In this document: positions 19,018 through 26,600 of the stretch, piece after piece | Numbering within the stretch: position 1 is the stretch's first letter | Layout: each line of letters opens with the position of its first letter | Made by a program: the position numbers and the translations under genes | Assembly (NCBI GenBank): GCA_021777755.1 | Contig: JAJYDE010000028.1 | Location: forward strand, 1 to 50,859 | DNA length: 50,859 nucleotides | Reading direction: 5' to 3' | From: Deltaproteobacteria bacterium | GTDB lineage: Bacteria; Desulfobacterota; Syntrophobacteria; Syntrophobacterales; Syntrophobacteraceae | The notes under the pieces: model-generated | The model's database searches: none | What the model was told of the DNA's origin: nothing | Seen by the model: only the letters and a program-made list of their open reading frames with translations

Positions 19018-19674
19018 ATGGATAAAGAGAAGGCATTTATCGGATTGATGGCCGAAGCCAACAGGTACTTGAACCTGAGTGTTCGGGAGCAACCCTTCAA
19101 GGGCGTTTTTGCGGGCTTTAAGCCCAGGGAATATCTCGTCATCGATATTCCCAAAACCTCGGAAATGAGTGACTTGCTAAATGGAGCCGATACGGTCATC
19201 GGGTCCTTCTGCACCTCGGGGATCGTGGTACAGTTCGAGTCTTCGATTATCGATCTGATTAAAGGCTCCGCCTGGTTAATGATCATTTCCTATCCGAGAA
19301 AGCTTGAGGAAATCCACAACCTGAGGAAATCGTACAGGGCCGAGTGTACTTTCCCGTGCAAGCTGGTCACGGCGTCGGACCTCAAGGAATTCGCCGGATT
19401 AATGGCGAACGTGAGCGCGGGTGGCTGCAAATGCACTTTGCCTTCGACCCAACCCGGGGAGGCCAGAATTTTGAGTATGGAAAAGAAGGTCCTGCTCGAA
19501 TTCAAATTGCCTGGCAGTCGCGGCAAGAAGGGATTACTAGGCGAAATATTGCACCTGGAGCGTTGCGGGCTGGAAATCGCCCTTGGCATCAGGTTCTGCA
19601 CTGATAATGACATCGAAACCATGGAAGAGTTGGGAGAATATATCGCCCTCATCATGCGGTCGATTCCGTTATGA
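19018..19674 (+). CDS. PilZ-domain c-di-GMP-binding protein, YcgR-like
   Basis: A 218-residue protein. The start at 19018 follows GAAGGTG; an upstream in-frame ATG at 18901 would add 39 low-quality residues. The N-terminal half resembles the YcgR/PilZN beta-barrel (VFAGFKPREYLVIDIP, TVIGSFCTSG). The PilZ domain begins at RKSYR, the RxxxR ligand motif, followed by NVSAGGCKC in place of (D/N)xSxxG. Such proteins bind cyclic di-GMP and act on flagella, pili or secretion. It stands alone between the RND operon and the small lipoprotein gene, so its target is not indicated by neighbours. Confidence 0.87.
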   Translation: MDKEKAFIGLMAEANRYLNLSVREQPFKGVFAGFKPREYLVIDIPKTSEMSDLLNGADTVIGSFCTSGIVVQFESSIIDLIKGSAWLMIISYPRKLEEIHNLRKSYRAECTFPCKLVTASDLKEFAGLMANVSAGGCKCTLPSTQPGEARILSMEKKVLLEFKLPGSRGKKGLLGEILHLERCGLEIALGIRFCTDNDIETMEELGEYIALIMRSIPL

Positions 19675-20004
19675 AGTGATTTTGTGCCTTTCCATTGTAC
19701 AAGCATGCCGTGGCGCGACCTCTCGCCACTAGCCGGGCTGTCTTCAAAAACAATTCGACAATATCCACTTGACATGATGCATAATAAGTATTACCAAATC
19801 AGCTACTTGGAGAGAACGTGGCCAAGTTCGAATAAAAAACTTGATAGCAAAACCGGTTTTTAGGTTGGATCATTGACGTAAAGTAATGTATGAAGTGATA
19901 CTAAGAGAAGCGGACGAGCCGAGGGGGGTTGAGGAGTTGCCCTGGGCTCGGTTGTTTGACAAAGGGTGGTTATCTTTTAAAACCAAAATCAAAAGGGGTG
20001 TATC

Positions 20005-20178
20005 ATGAAAAAGTCGTTGCTTCGTGCATTACTCGTTGCCGGCCTTGGGATTTTTCTGGCCGGTTGTTGCTGCCATCACCCGGCTGTAGCGCCTGCTCCA
20101 GCTCCGCAAGTAGAGCCGGCTCCTGAGACCCCGCCGCCGCCGCCGCCGGCGCCCGCACCGAAACAGCCGCGCAACTAG
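20005..20178 (+). CDS. Small proline-rich lipoprotein (57 residues)
   Basis: A short frame starting ATG after AAAGGGGTG. It encodes MKKSLLRALLVAGLGIFLAG followed by a Cys triplet, so a lipoprotein signal with lipobox LAGC puts the modified Cys at residue 20. The mature part is about 38 residues, His-His then Ala/Pro/Glu-rich with a run of six prolines, ending PRN. A strong terminator follows 10 bases after the stop. The 330 bases upstream hold no other gene; TTGACA occurs at 19769-19774 and 19956-19961 but without a good -10. Function unknown; the Pro-rich tail may span or contact peptidoglycan, and the next gene is an L,D-transpeptidase. Confidence 0.75.
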   Translation: MKKSLLRALLVAGLGIFLAGCCCHHPAVAPAPAPQVEPAPETPPPPPPAPAPKQPRN

Positions 20179-20188
20179 AAAGCCGATT

Positions 20189-20230
20189 CGCCCCTGCCTG
20201 CCGTCGTATGGTGGGGCAGGGGCGTTTTTT
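20189..20230 (+). terminator. Rho-independent terminator after the small lipoprotein gene
   Basis: CGCCCCTGCC (20189-20198) pairs perfectly with GGCAGGGGCG (20215-20224), followed at once by TTTTTT (20225-20230). This separates the lipoprotein transcript from the L,D-transpeptidase gene 44 bases further on. Confidence 0.9.
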
Positions 20231-20273
20231 ATGATCCATTCTTAAAAGAAAAGTTCAGCACCAGTTGGAAAGA

Positions 20274-21080
20274 ATGAAAAGAAACAGCAACAGGTACTTC
20301 TCTCGTATGCTATCGGCATCGCGGTTTACCACGAGCTCCGGTAAGGCAGCCTCACGCGCCGCGATAATAATCAATTTTCTTTTTGTTTTGCTGCTCTCCG
20401 CGGGGTGCGCCCATACCACGGCGAATGTCCAACCCAAGCCCGTAGCGCCGCCACCCAGTCCGGTGGTGGTTTCGCCGCCTCCCAAGCCCAAGCTGGCTGA
20501 TTTCGACAACCAGCCGCGGACCCCGGACGCAAAGCACGTGGCCGACTGGGTAGTCAATTCCGGTGACAATGATGCAATGCCGTTCATGATTGTGGACAAG
20601 ACGGCCGCAAAGGTTTTTTTATTCGAACCGGGGGGACATCTTCTGGGGGAAGCCCCGTGTCTTATTGGTCTGCACAAGGGTGACGTGTGCGACCCGAATA
20701 TTGGTAACAAAAAGTTGTGGCAGATCGGCCCCTCGCAGCGCATTACGCCGGCCGGCCGGTTCGAAGCCTTTCTGGGCAAGGATTTGAAGGGCAAGACGGT
20801 GCTCTGGGTGGACTACAAAGGTGGAGTCGCCATGCACTGGGTGGTGACCAATAATCCGAAGGAGCGCCGCCTGGAGCGGATTGCCAGTCCCGATCCCGCC
20901 GAGCATCGGATTTCCTGGGGCTGTATAAATGTTCCCGGTGATTTTTACGCCGATCTGGTGAAGCCGACTTTTACAGGGAAAAGAGGCATTGTTTACGTGC
21001 TTCCCGAAGTGGAAACCAACCATATGGTGTTCAAGTCCTATTATCGAGTGGATACAGAGGACGAGCGCGCCGCTCGGTAG
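20274..21080 (+). CDS. L,D-transpeptidase (YkuD-type) lipoprotein
   Basis: A 268-residue protein. The N-terminus has a hydrophobic segment ending LLLSAGC, a lipobox, then a Pro-rich linker (KPVAPPPSPVVVSPPPKPK). The catalytic domain contains GGVAMHWVV and HRISWGCINVP, matching the His and the nucleophilic Cys of the YkuD fold. These enzymes make 3-3 peptidoglycan cross-links or attach proteins to the cell wall; periplasmic, membrane-anchored. The ATG at 20274 is preferred over a TTG at 20265. A bidirectional terminator follows. The Pro-rich linker resembles that of the small lipoprotein just upstream. Confidence 0.83.
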   Translation: MKRNSNRYFSRMLSASRFTTSSGKAASRAAIIINFLFVLLLSAGCAHTTANVQPKPVAPPPSPVVVSPPPKPKLADFDNQPRTPDAKHVADWVVNSGDNDAMPFMIVDKTAAKVFLFEPGGHLLGEAPCLIGLHKGDVCDPNIGNKKLWQIGPSQRITPAGRFEAFLGKDLKGKTVLWVDYKGGVAMHWVVTNNPKERRLERIASPDPAEHRISWGCINVPGDFYADLVKPTFTGKRGIVYVLPEVETNHMVFKSYYRVDTEDERAAR

Positions 21081-21138
21081 GCATCCGGATAAGTCGTTGT
21101 AAGAAGAGGTAAAATCAACTACAGGCACGGAATGCTCT

Positions 21139-21172
21139 TTTTGACCGGTCGGGAGAGCGCGGCCGGTCAAAA
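21139..21172. terminator. Bidirectional rho-independent terminator
   Basis: TTTTGACCGG (21139-21148) and CCGGTCAAAA (21163-21172) form a perfect 10-bp stem with A/T flanks on both sides. It sits between the convergent L,D-transpeptidase and M19 dipeptidase genes and can serve both. Confidence 0.8.
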
Positions 21173-21228
21173 TGTTGCACCTTCGGCCAATAGGGGGCGG
21201 GCGCGCCGATCCGCAGCGCCGAAGTCTG

Positions 21229-22197
21229 TTATCTTAGAAGAGCCTCGTAAAAATTTCGCCAGTTTTCTCCCATAATGCCTCGAATGCTTTGTTCCGGGTA
21301 ACCGTGGTCGCGTAGCATCCGCTCCAGATCGTTTAGCCTCGTTATGTCTTCAAACCCCGCGTTGGTGCCTTCGAAACCGCAAAAGTCGGTGCCTATGGCG
21401 ATATGTTCGGCATCGAAGGACTGTGCCATCCAGTCGATGTGATGGAAGATGTCTTCGATGGAAGCCGTGCCCGAAAGGGTCAGCATTTTGGGATCGGCGG
21501 CTATTCCGATTACGCCATTACGTTCGATAATGGCGGCCACTTGGGTTCTGGCAAGATTTCTCGGAATATCGGCAAGCGCGCGCATGCCGGTATGCGAGGA
21601 GATGAGCGGCCCGTCGAATATACGGACAAGGTCGCGAAAACCCGGCTCGGCAAGATGGGCCGCATCGAAGGCAAAACCTTCGCTGGCCAGTTCCTTTACC
21701 AGTTTTTTACCCTGTTCGCGAAGCCCTGCCGGGAAAGGAACGGCGTTGCCGTCGGCGAGCCTGTTTTTGCCCATGTGTGTAAGGCCTGCCACCCTGATGC
21801 CGGTTTGGGCAAGGCTTTGACGGTCAAACTCTATCAGGCAGTCGGCATTTTCGACGAGCAGAATCTTGCCGGGTCTTTTGAGCTCGATGCACTCGTGCAA
21901 GTCCCCGGCCGATTTTATGTGATAAAGCCCGGCGAGGAAACGTTGGCTGTAAGCTAGAAGGTGGGCGAGAAAATCCTTCGAGCCGTTCGCGTTATACTGG
22001 TCCGGGCAATAGAGCGCGCACACCGCGACCGCCAGATCGACGCTTCTGATCTTCTCGAGGGTCACGGCCAGATCGGGTAAATCCTCCCAGGGGATGTTGC
22101 GGTGCGATTCCAGCATTTCATAGAGCAGATCGACGTGTCCGTCGATGCGCACGACACTCTTGGGCCCGGCGGGCTCGCGATTACGATTAGGCGTCAT
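21229..22197 (-). CDS. Membrane (renal) dipeptidase, peptidase family M19
   Basis: A 322-residue zinc dipeptidase. Landmarks in order: DGHVD (residues 19-23, usual DGHND with the His and Asp ligands kept), LLVENAD (bridging Glu), LTHMGKN, SSHTGMRAL, IAIGTDFCGFEG and GENWRNFY near the end. The family hydrolyses dipeptides, often with D or modified residues; no signal peptide is seen, so it is probably cytoplasmic. AGGAGG lies 13 bases before the start. It is codirectional with and downstream of the radical SAM and peptide genes, separated by 181 bases holding a large hairpin. A role in trimming the modified peptide is inference. Confidence 0.88.
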   Translation of the reverse strand: MTPNRNREPAGPKSVVRIDGHVDLLYEMLESHRNIPWEDLPDLAVTLEKIRSVDLAVAVCALYCPDQYNANGSKDFLAHLLAYSQRFLAGLYHIKSAGDLHECIELKRPGKILLVENADCLIEFDRQSLAQTGIRVAGLTHMGKNRLADGNAVPFPAGLREQGKKLVKELASEGFAFDAAHLAEPGFRDLVRIFDGPLISSHTGMRALADIPRNLARTQVAAIIERNGVIGIAADPKMLTLSGTASIEDIFHHIDWMAQSFDAEHIAIGTDFCGFEGTNAGFEDITRLNDLERMLRDHGYPEQSIRGIMGENWRNFYEALLR

Positions 22198-22233
22198 CCG
22201 ATCGAAAAAACCTCCTGAAAGCGTTGGCGGGCG

Positions 22234-22314
22234 GCGGGGAGCAAGTAGCGGGGAAGCAAGGAGCGTAGCGGGAGCTGTTTTTTTGCTCCACGCGTCCCGC
22301 TATTTGCTCCCCGC
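22234..22314. repeat. Large imperfect inverted repeat (palindromic element)
   Basis: Arms of about 20 bases, GCGGGGAGCAAGTAGCGGG on the left and CCCGCTATTTGCTCCCCGC on the right, pair with one mismatch. The loop holds further degenerate copies of the same words (AGCGTAGCGGGAGC, TTGCTCC). It resembles a short mobile palindromic repeat. It lies between the peptide gene and the dipeptidase gene and could act as an attenuator between them. Confidence 0.75.
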
Positions 22315-22378
22315 TACTTAAAGCTCCCCTGATTTTAAAGGTTCATTATCTCCGAACCGGAGACTCCGAGGGGGCATG

Positions 22379-22462
22379 TCAGGTAGGCACGACATAGGTT
22401 GTCCGCGCCTCATCGACTGCTGCCACAATGATCTTCTTTTCCACATCCTTTACCTGTAGCAT
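22379..22462 (-). CDS. Candidate RiPP precursor peptide (27 residues)
   Basis: A 27-codon frame starting ATG at 22462 and ending TGA. It is preceded by AAAGGAGGTG (22469-22478), close to the ideal Shine-Dalgarno sequence, with optimal spacing. The peptide begins MLQVKDVEKK and ends DEARTTYVVPT, so it has a charged leader-like half and a C-terminus with Thr, Tyr, Val and Pro. Its first 53 bases overlap the end of the radical SAM gene in a different frame. Size and position next to a radical SAM protein with a PqqD-like domain resemble PqqA and MftA precursors. No homologue is recognised; precursor status is inference from context. Confidence 0.68.
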   Translation of the reverse strand: MLQVKDVEKKIIVAAVDEARTTYVVPT

Positions 22463-24518
22463 CCGTTTCACCTCCTTTCGTTTCAGGATAAGGGTCTTGC
22501 CACTGCGCGAGAAGTTCGAGGCCGGTAAGGGTTGCTGCGGCTTCCGCGCATTCGGCGGCGAATTCGCCGCGCTTTTTATCTGCTCCGTACTTGGGATAAA
22601 GTTGATCCGCGATATCATTCAACGATTTTTCCCCGTCGCACAAGCCCAGAAAATCGACTCCGAATTCGTTTATTTCTCGAACCTTCGTCCCCCCCGGCCC
22701 CGGGGTGAAGGCGAGGGAAACAGGCCTTTGCGGACACGTTTGCGGAAAATGGCCGTATTTGAATTCCAAGATAAGGCTCGGGATATCGTATGTGAACCGC
22801 TCGAGCAAAAGCTTGCGATTTCTCAGCGGTTTGAGGCTGTCCATGCCCGAAGAATCGATCCTGAAAGGCGAGGTGCTTTGACTGTTTTCCACGGTCCGCA
22901 ACAGGCATGTTTCATATCTTGCGAGTTCGGGGATGAAGGGGCGCTCGATGGCCGGGCGGCCGGCGAGGCGCCGGGCGATAAAGTCTTCGAAGCTTTTAAT
23001 GCAGGAAAGGGGTGTGAGGCGAAGGGAGGTTGCGGTTTGGCCGTGTGCGGCCCGAGCCAGGAAGCTGAAAAAGAGGTCGTGGAGGGGCAGCTTCAACTCG
23101 AGGGCGAGCAGGAGAAAACTCCTCGGATAGAGGGCCGCTATTACGGTAAAATAGCTCGCGATATCATTTAGCTGTTCAAGGGTTGCGGCAGGGCAGGGCA
23201 GGTTGTAGAAGCTGCTGAAAATAAGCGGTTGCGAATCGATCAGCAAGTCGTCGCAGGCCAAGTGTCCGCCCTGATCGAATTCGATGCCAAGAGAAAAATA
23301 GGTGGCGACCTTTCGAACAAGCAGGTGAGAGTATTTGGTATGGAGTTCGGTGCCCGGCAAAATGGTGGCCATCTGTACCAAAACGTTCGTATTGCCAGTT
23401 GCAGCCGATCTAAGGGCGAGCTGAAGAGTCTGTTCCAGATCATCTCGGGTTTCTTCCGGAAATCCGATCACAAAGCTAAGCGTGGGGATTATTCCGGCTC
23501 CGGTGGTTTCCCTAACCCTTTCAAAGAGGATTTCACGGTCGATTTCCTTGTGAATGAAAGCCAGGGTCCTTTTAGAGCCGGAGTCGATGCCGTAGCACAT
23601 GGTTTCGCATCCGGCTCTTCGCATTAGATCAAGAAGGTCTTTGTCCACGGTGTCGAGCCGGGAGATGCAGTACCAAGGAAGGCTGTTCAGGCCCGCCTCG
23701 ATCAGTTCGTGGCAGAATTGCTCGGCAAAGCTTCTTTTCGCGGTAAACTGGTCGAAGGCCAGCAGAAAGCACTGGGCGCCGAAATGGTCGGCCAGGTGTT
23801 TCATCTCCGCGATGATTCGGCCTGTTGAAAAGGTCCTGGGCCTTCGCTTCCACATGATCGACTGAGAACAATAGACGCACCGGTGCGGACACCCCCTGCC
23901 GACCTCCAGGAGGGCGATCGAGCGTCCGATGCCACAGAGATCGCGGTATTCGCTGAAGGGGGAAACGAACGAATAATCGCTGGAGGGAAGGGAATCCAGG
24001 TTTTCCACGAGCGCACGGTCGGGGTTGCGGACAATACCGCCGGCGGAGCGGCAGGTAACGCCGGCGATCGGGTGAGTGGAGGCCGATGGGCTGTTGTAAG
24101 CCTCGATCAATTCGGCAAAGGTGATCTCCCCTTCACCGCGCACGACCGCGTCGATACACGGGAAACGCGACAGGGCAAGCTCGTCTGTGGATGATACGCC
24201 GGGGCCGCCGAAGACGATCTTAAGACCCGGATCGAGCTTTTTTAACTCCCGCGCGATATTAACCGCCGGGGGATATGTGGTGCATTGCACTGAGAAGCCG
24301 ATCACACGGGGTGAAAATTCCAGGATCCGTCTGGCGCATTGAAGATAGATATGAGTGTCCAGGACCAGAGATTTGCGGCGGATATCAAGAGGAAAATCGA
24401 ATATTTTTACTTTGTGCGCGGAAGGTTTGAGGAAGGAGGCAAGATTTATGAGACCCAGCGGAGGCAGGTTGTACATGGGTTCGAAGAAGAACGGGGGAAA
24501 TACGAGAGCTATGTTCAT
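22410..24518 (-). CDS. B12-binding radical SAM protein with C-terminal PqqD-like domain, candidate RiPP maturase
   Basis: A 702-residue protein started after GGAGAGG. Residues 1-150 form a cobalamin-binding domain (NIALVFPPF, VIGFSVQCTTYPPA, IVFGGPGVSS). The radical SAM motif GRGCPHRCVYCSQ has cysteines at 210, 214 and 217, followed by a TIM-barrel with CYGIDSGSKRTLAFI and FVIGFPEET. A region of about 170 residues is unassigned. Residues ~604-685 (EFGVDFLGLCDGEKSLNDIA, then GLELLAQW) match a PqqD-like winged helix, the RiPP recognition element that grips leader peptides. Such fusions point to modification of a ribosomal peptide, perhaps C-methylation or cross-linking. The 27-residue gene overlapping its 3' end is the likely substrate. 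Confidence 0.85.
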   Translation of the reverse strand: MNIALVFPPFFFEPMYNLPPLGLINLASFLKPSAHKVKIFDFPLDIRRKSLVLDTHIYLQCARRILEFSPRVIGFSVQCTTYPPAVNIARELKKLDPGLKIVFGGPGVSSTDELALSRFPCIDAVVRGEGEITFAELIEAYNSPSASTHPIAGVTCRSAGGIVRNPDRALVENLDSLPSSDYSFVSPFSEYRDLCGIGRSIALLEVGRGCPHRCVYCSQSIMWKRRPRTFSTGRIIAEMKHLADHFGAQCFLLAFDQFTAKRSFAEQFCHELIEAGLNSLPWYCISRLDTVDKDLLDLMRRAGCETMCYGIDSGSKRTLAFIHKEIDREILFERVRETTGAGIIPTLSFVIGFPEETRDDLEQTLQLALRSAATGNTNVLVQMATILPGTELHTKYSHLLVRKVATYFSLGIEFDQGGHLACDDLLIDSQPLIFSSFYNLPCPAATLEQLNDIASYFTVIAALYPRSFLLLALELKLPLHDLFFSFLARAAHGQTATSLRLTPLSCIKSFEDFIARRLAGRPAIERPFIPELARYETCLLRTVENSQSTSPFRIDSSGMDSLKPLRNRKLLLERFTYDIPSLILEFKYGHFPQTCPQRPVSLAFTPGPGGTKVREINEFGVDFLGLCDGEKSLNDIADQLYPKYGADKKRGEFAAECAEAAATLTGLELLAQWQDPYPETKGGETDATGKGCGKEDHCGSSR

Positions 24519-24978
24519 TTCCTCTCCATGTGCAAGGCGACATGCATTTAAAAACCCGCTCCGACGAGATAGTCTAACAAAGATTGGCGGCTAATTCAAC
24601 GGGCGGTGAATAATGGTTTCATGGCAACCGTATGAAAAAGCATTGGATATTATGACGCGCGTGTGAAATAATGAACAGTTGGGACTACTGGTGCTCGGGT
24701 TTTCAGATCTCGACGCACTTAGGAACATCGAGGGCGTTTTAGCACTACTCCACGAACAGACCCGAAATACCGCCAAGCCCCTTTGCCAAAGGGGGCTATC
24801 GAGCTTCGCGCTTCCGCGCCATCAGCGCCAGCCCCATTAATGCTGCGGGGTGCCAAACTGGCCGACCCATTTCCGACTATGGACAGAGATGAAGTATGAG
24901 GTCCCTGTCCCAATATTTCATGCGATTGTCCCGACAACGGTGCGATGGGTCACAAGAGAAGGGGAGGGGCGAGGGAAA
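24519..24978. other. Divergent intergenic region with a hairpin
   Basis: No gene is supported between the divergent radical SAM and SDR genes. Around 24775-24797 AGCCCCTTT and AAAGGGGGCT form a short-loop hairpin with one bulged base. Both promoters should lie here but no clear -35/-10 pair was found. An in-frame upstream ATG at 24850 would extend the SDR by 43 residues that do not resemble the family. Confidence 0.45.
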
Positions 24979-25773
24979 ATGTTGGAAATATTGAATTCGG
25001 CTGCCGTGATCACTGGAGGCGGGGGAGGCATTGGTCTGGCTCTGGCCCGATATTGGGTGAAAAACGGGGGTAAAGTGCTGCTGGCCGACGTGGGCGAGCC
25101 GATTCTGGAAGAGGCCCGGGTCCGGCTCAAGGAATGGGGCGAAAATGTTCGAACGATCGTCTGCGACGTTAGGCGTGAGGGGGATTGTTCGAGGATGGCC
25201 GAATACGCCATTGAACAATTCGGCGGGATAAACCTGGTGGCTCCCTTTGCGGGCGTAATAAAAGACGGCCTGATGGTTTCGATCGACAAAGCCACCGGCA
25301 GGGTCGAAAAAAAAATGTCGCTCGACCAGTTCCGCTCGGTTGTCGATATCAATTTGACCGGGGTTTTCCTGACTGTTAGGGAATGCGTCGAAGGGATGAT
25401 CAATAACGGTTGCAGGGGTCTTGTCTGCCTGATCTCTTCGACCGGAGCGCTTGGCACGGCGGGCCAGCTCAATTATTCTTCCTCCAAGGCGGCCATGTCG
25501 GTATTCCCGAAGGTGCTTACGGCCGAGTTTTTTCGCCGCGGCCTGGCGGAGAGGATCCGTTGCGTGGCAGTTGCCCCGGGGTATGTTGGAACGGAAATGG
25601 TTCGAAAAATTCCCCCTGAGAAGCTGGATGCAATTTTGGAACAGGTTCCCATCGGCAGACTGATCGATCCCGATGAAGTTGTTTCCCTGATCGGGGAACT
25701 CTATCGCAATGAAGCACTGGCCGGAGATGTCTTCCACGTTCACGGCGGTTTGCGCCTCGGTTCCAGGGGGTAG
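24979..25773 (+). CDS. Short-chain dehydrogenase/reductase, FabG-like
   Basis: A 264-residue classical SDR; the start at 24979 follows GAGGG. Cofactor motif TGGGGGIG is near the N-terminus, DVR follows the third strand, and the catalytic Ser (LISSTGALG) and YSSSK supply the triad. The C-terminus has APGYVGTEM. Asp in LLADVG after strand 2 favours NAD(H) over NADP(H). Family members reduce 3-oxoacyl or acetoacetyl thioesters, sugars or alcohols. The following PhaE/phasin-like gene, 77 bases downstream, suggests hydroxyacyl-CoA metabolism, but the substrate is unproven. Confidence 0.88.
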   Translation: MLEILNSAAVITGGGGGIGLALARYWVKNGGKVLLADVGEPILEEARVRLKEWGENVRTIVCDVRREGDCSRMAEYAIEQFGGINLVAPFAGVIKDGLMVSIDKATGRVEKKMSLDQFRSVVDINLTGVFLTVRECVEGMINNGCRGLVCLISSTGALGTAGQLNYSSSKAAMSVFPKVLTAEFFRRGLAERIRCVAVAPGYVGTEMVRKIPPEKLDAILEQVPIGRLIDPDEVVSLIGELYRNEALAGDVFHVHGGLRLGSRG

Positions 25774-25850
25774 CCCGCGCGCGGTAAGCGTCCACCCTGG
25801 TCTGTTACCCGGCTGAGACCCTATTTGTCAAATCAACCAAGGAGAGCGCA

Positions 25851-26333
25851 ATGAATTGGGACAGTCAATTCGAGGCAATGATGAAAGGTTGGATTGATAG
25901 CCAGAGGCAAGTTTGGAACAATTATCTAAGTTCCATCCAGGGTTTCAACGAGTCGGAGCATAAACAGATGTGGGAATCGACCCTCGGGGTTGGCGAGGAG
26001 ATGCTCAGAAATATTTTCAAAAACCAACTGCAGGGCTTGACCGCCTGGGTGGATGGACTTGCCAAAGCCGAAAACGCGCCGGCTCAGATTGTGGAATCGG
26101 CGCGACAATTCCAGGAAATGGCTTCACGATGGAACAAGCTCCAGGCTGAAATGATCCAAAAATGGTTCCATGTGCTAAAAAAGTTCGCTCCCTCGCAACC
26201 CGCCGCCGATTGGGCGGAAATCCCGGAAAACATGTTCAAAACCTGGCAGGAATCCACCCGGGGCATCATGGATGTTCACAGCAAGCAGATGCATTCCTGG
26301 ACGGAAAAGCGCGCAAAGAACGAAAATGGCTGA
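25851..26333 (+). CDS. PhaE/phasin-like amphipathic helical protein
   Basis: A 160-residue protein preceded by AAGGAGAG. It is almost entirely amphipathic helix, rich in Trp, Gln, Met and Lys, with no membrane segment. The repeated pattern (MMKGWIDSQRQVWNNYLSS, then QMWESTLGVGEEML and FKTWQESTRGIMDVH) resembles PhaE, the small subunit of class III polyhydroxyalkanoate synthase, and phasins that coat polyester granules. PhaE is usually longer and lies beside phaC; no phaC is present here. Cotranscription with the SDR is plausible. The family call is by resemblance only. Confidence 0.5.
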   Translation: MNWDSQFEAMMKGWIDSQRQVWNNYLSSIQGFNESEHKQMWESTLGVGEEMLRNIFKNQLQGLTAWVDGLAKAENAPAQIVESARQFQEMASRWNKLQAEMIQKWFHVLKKFAPSQPAADWAEIPENMFKTWQESTRGIMDVHSKQMHSWTEKRAKNENG

Positions 26334-26409
26334 AACCCGCGAGTTGAAGGCCCCTCAGAGGTTTTTGCAAGCCGCGAGCAAGGGTTCGCCTTCAGCCCGT
26401 AAAAAAGGT

Positions 26410-26442
26410 GAAAGCCAGGAGGAGGGAGGGGGCCTGGCTTTC
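26410..26442. other. Perfect 10-bp hairpin with G-rich loop
   Basis: GAAAGCCAGG (26410-26419) pairs with CCTGGCTTTC (26433-26442) around a loop of AGGAGGGAGGGGG type. A six-A run at 26401-26406 would give U6 after the stem on the minus strand, yet the genes on both sides are on the plus strand. It may still end the SDR/PhaE-like transcript. Confidence 0.45.
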
Positions 26443-26600
26443 GGGGATCAGGTACTTCGTGAAACCAACTCTTTATGGAATTGATTTTCCAATTTTTCAC
26501 AAAAGAAAACAATCAGGTGTAGACAGTAGTAGAGGCCGGGGCGATACAGTATTTTATGTATGGAGCCAAGGGGGAGTTTTCCGGAGGTTGTCGCTGGGGT

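Noticed and set aside
26326-26484. 52-codon frame overlapping the end of the PhaE-like gene
   Set aside because: Contains the hairpin, charged low-complexity product, no family; coupling by ATGGCTGA overlap alone is not enough.
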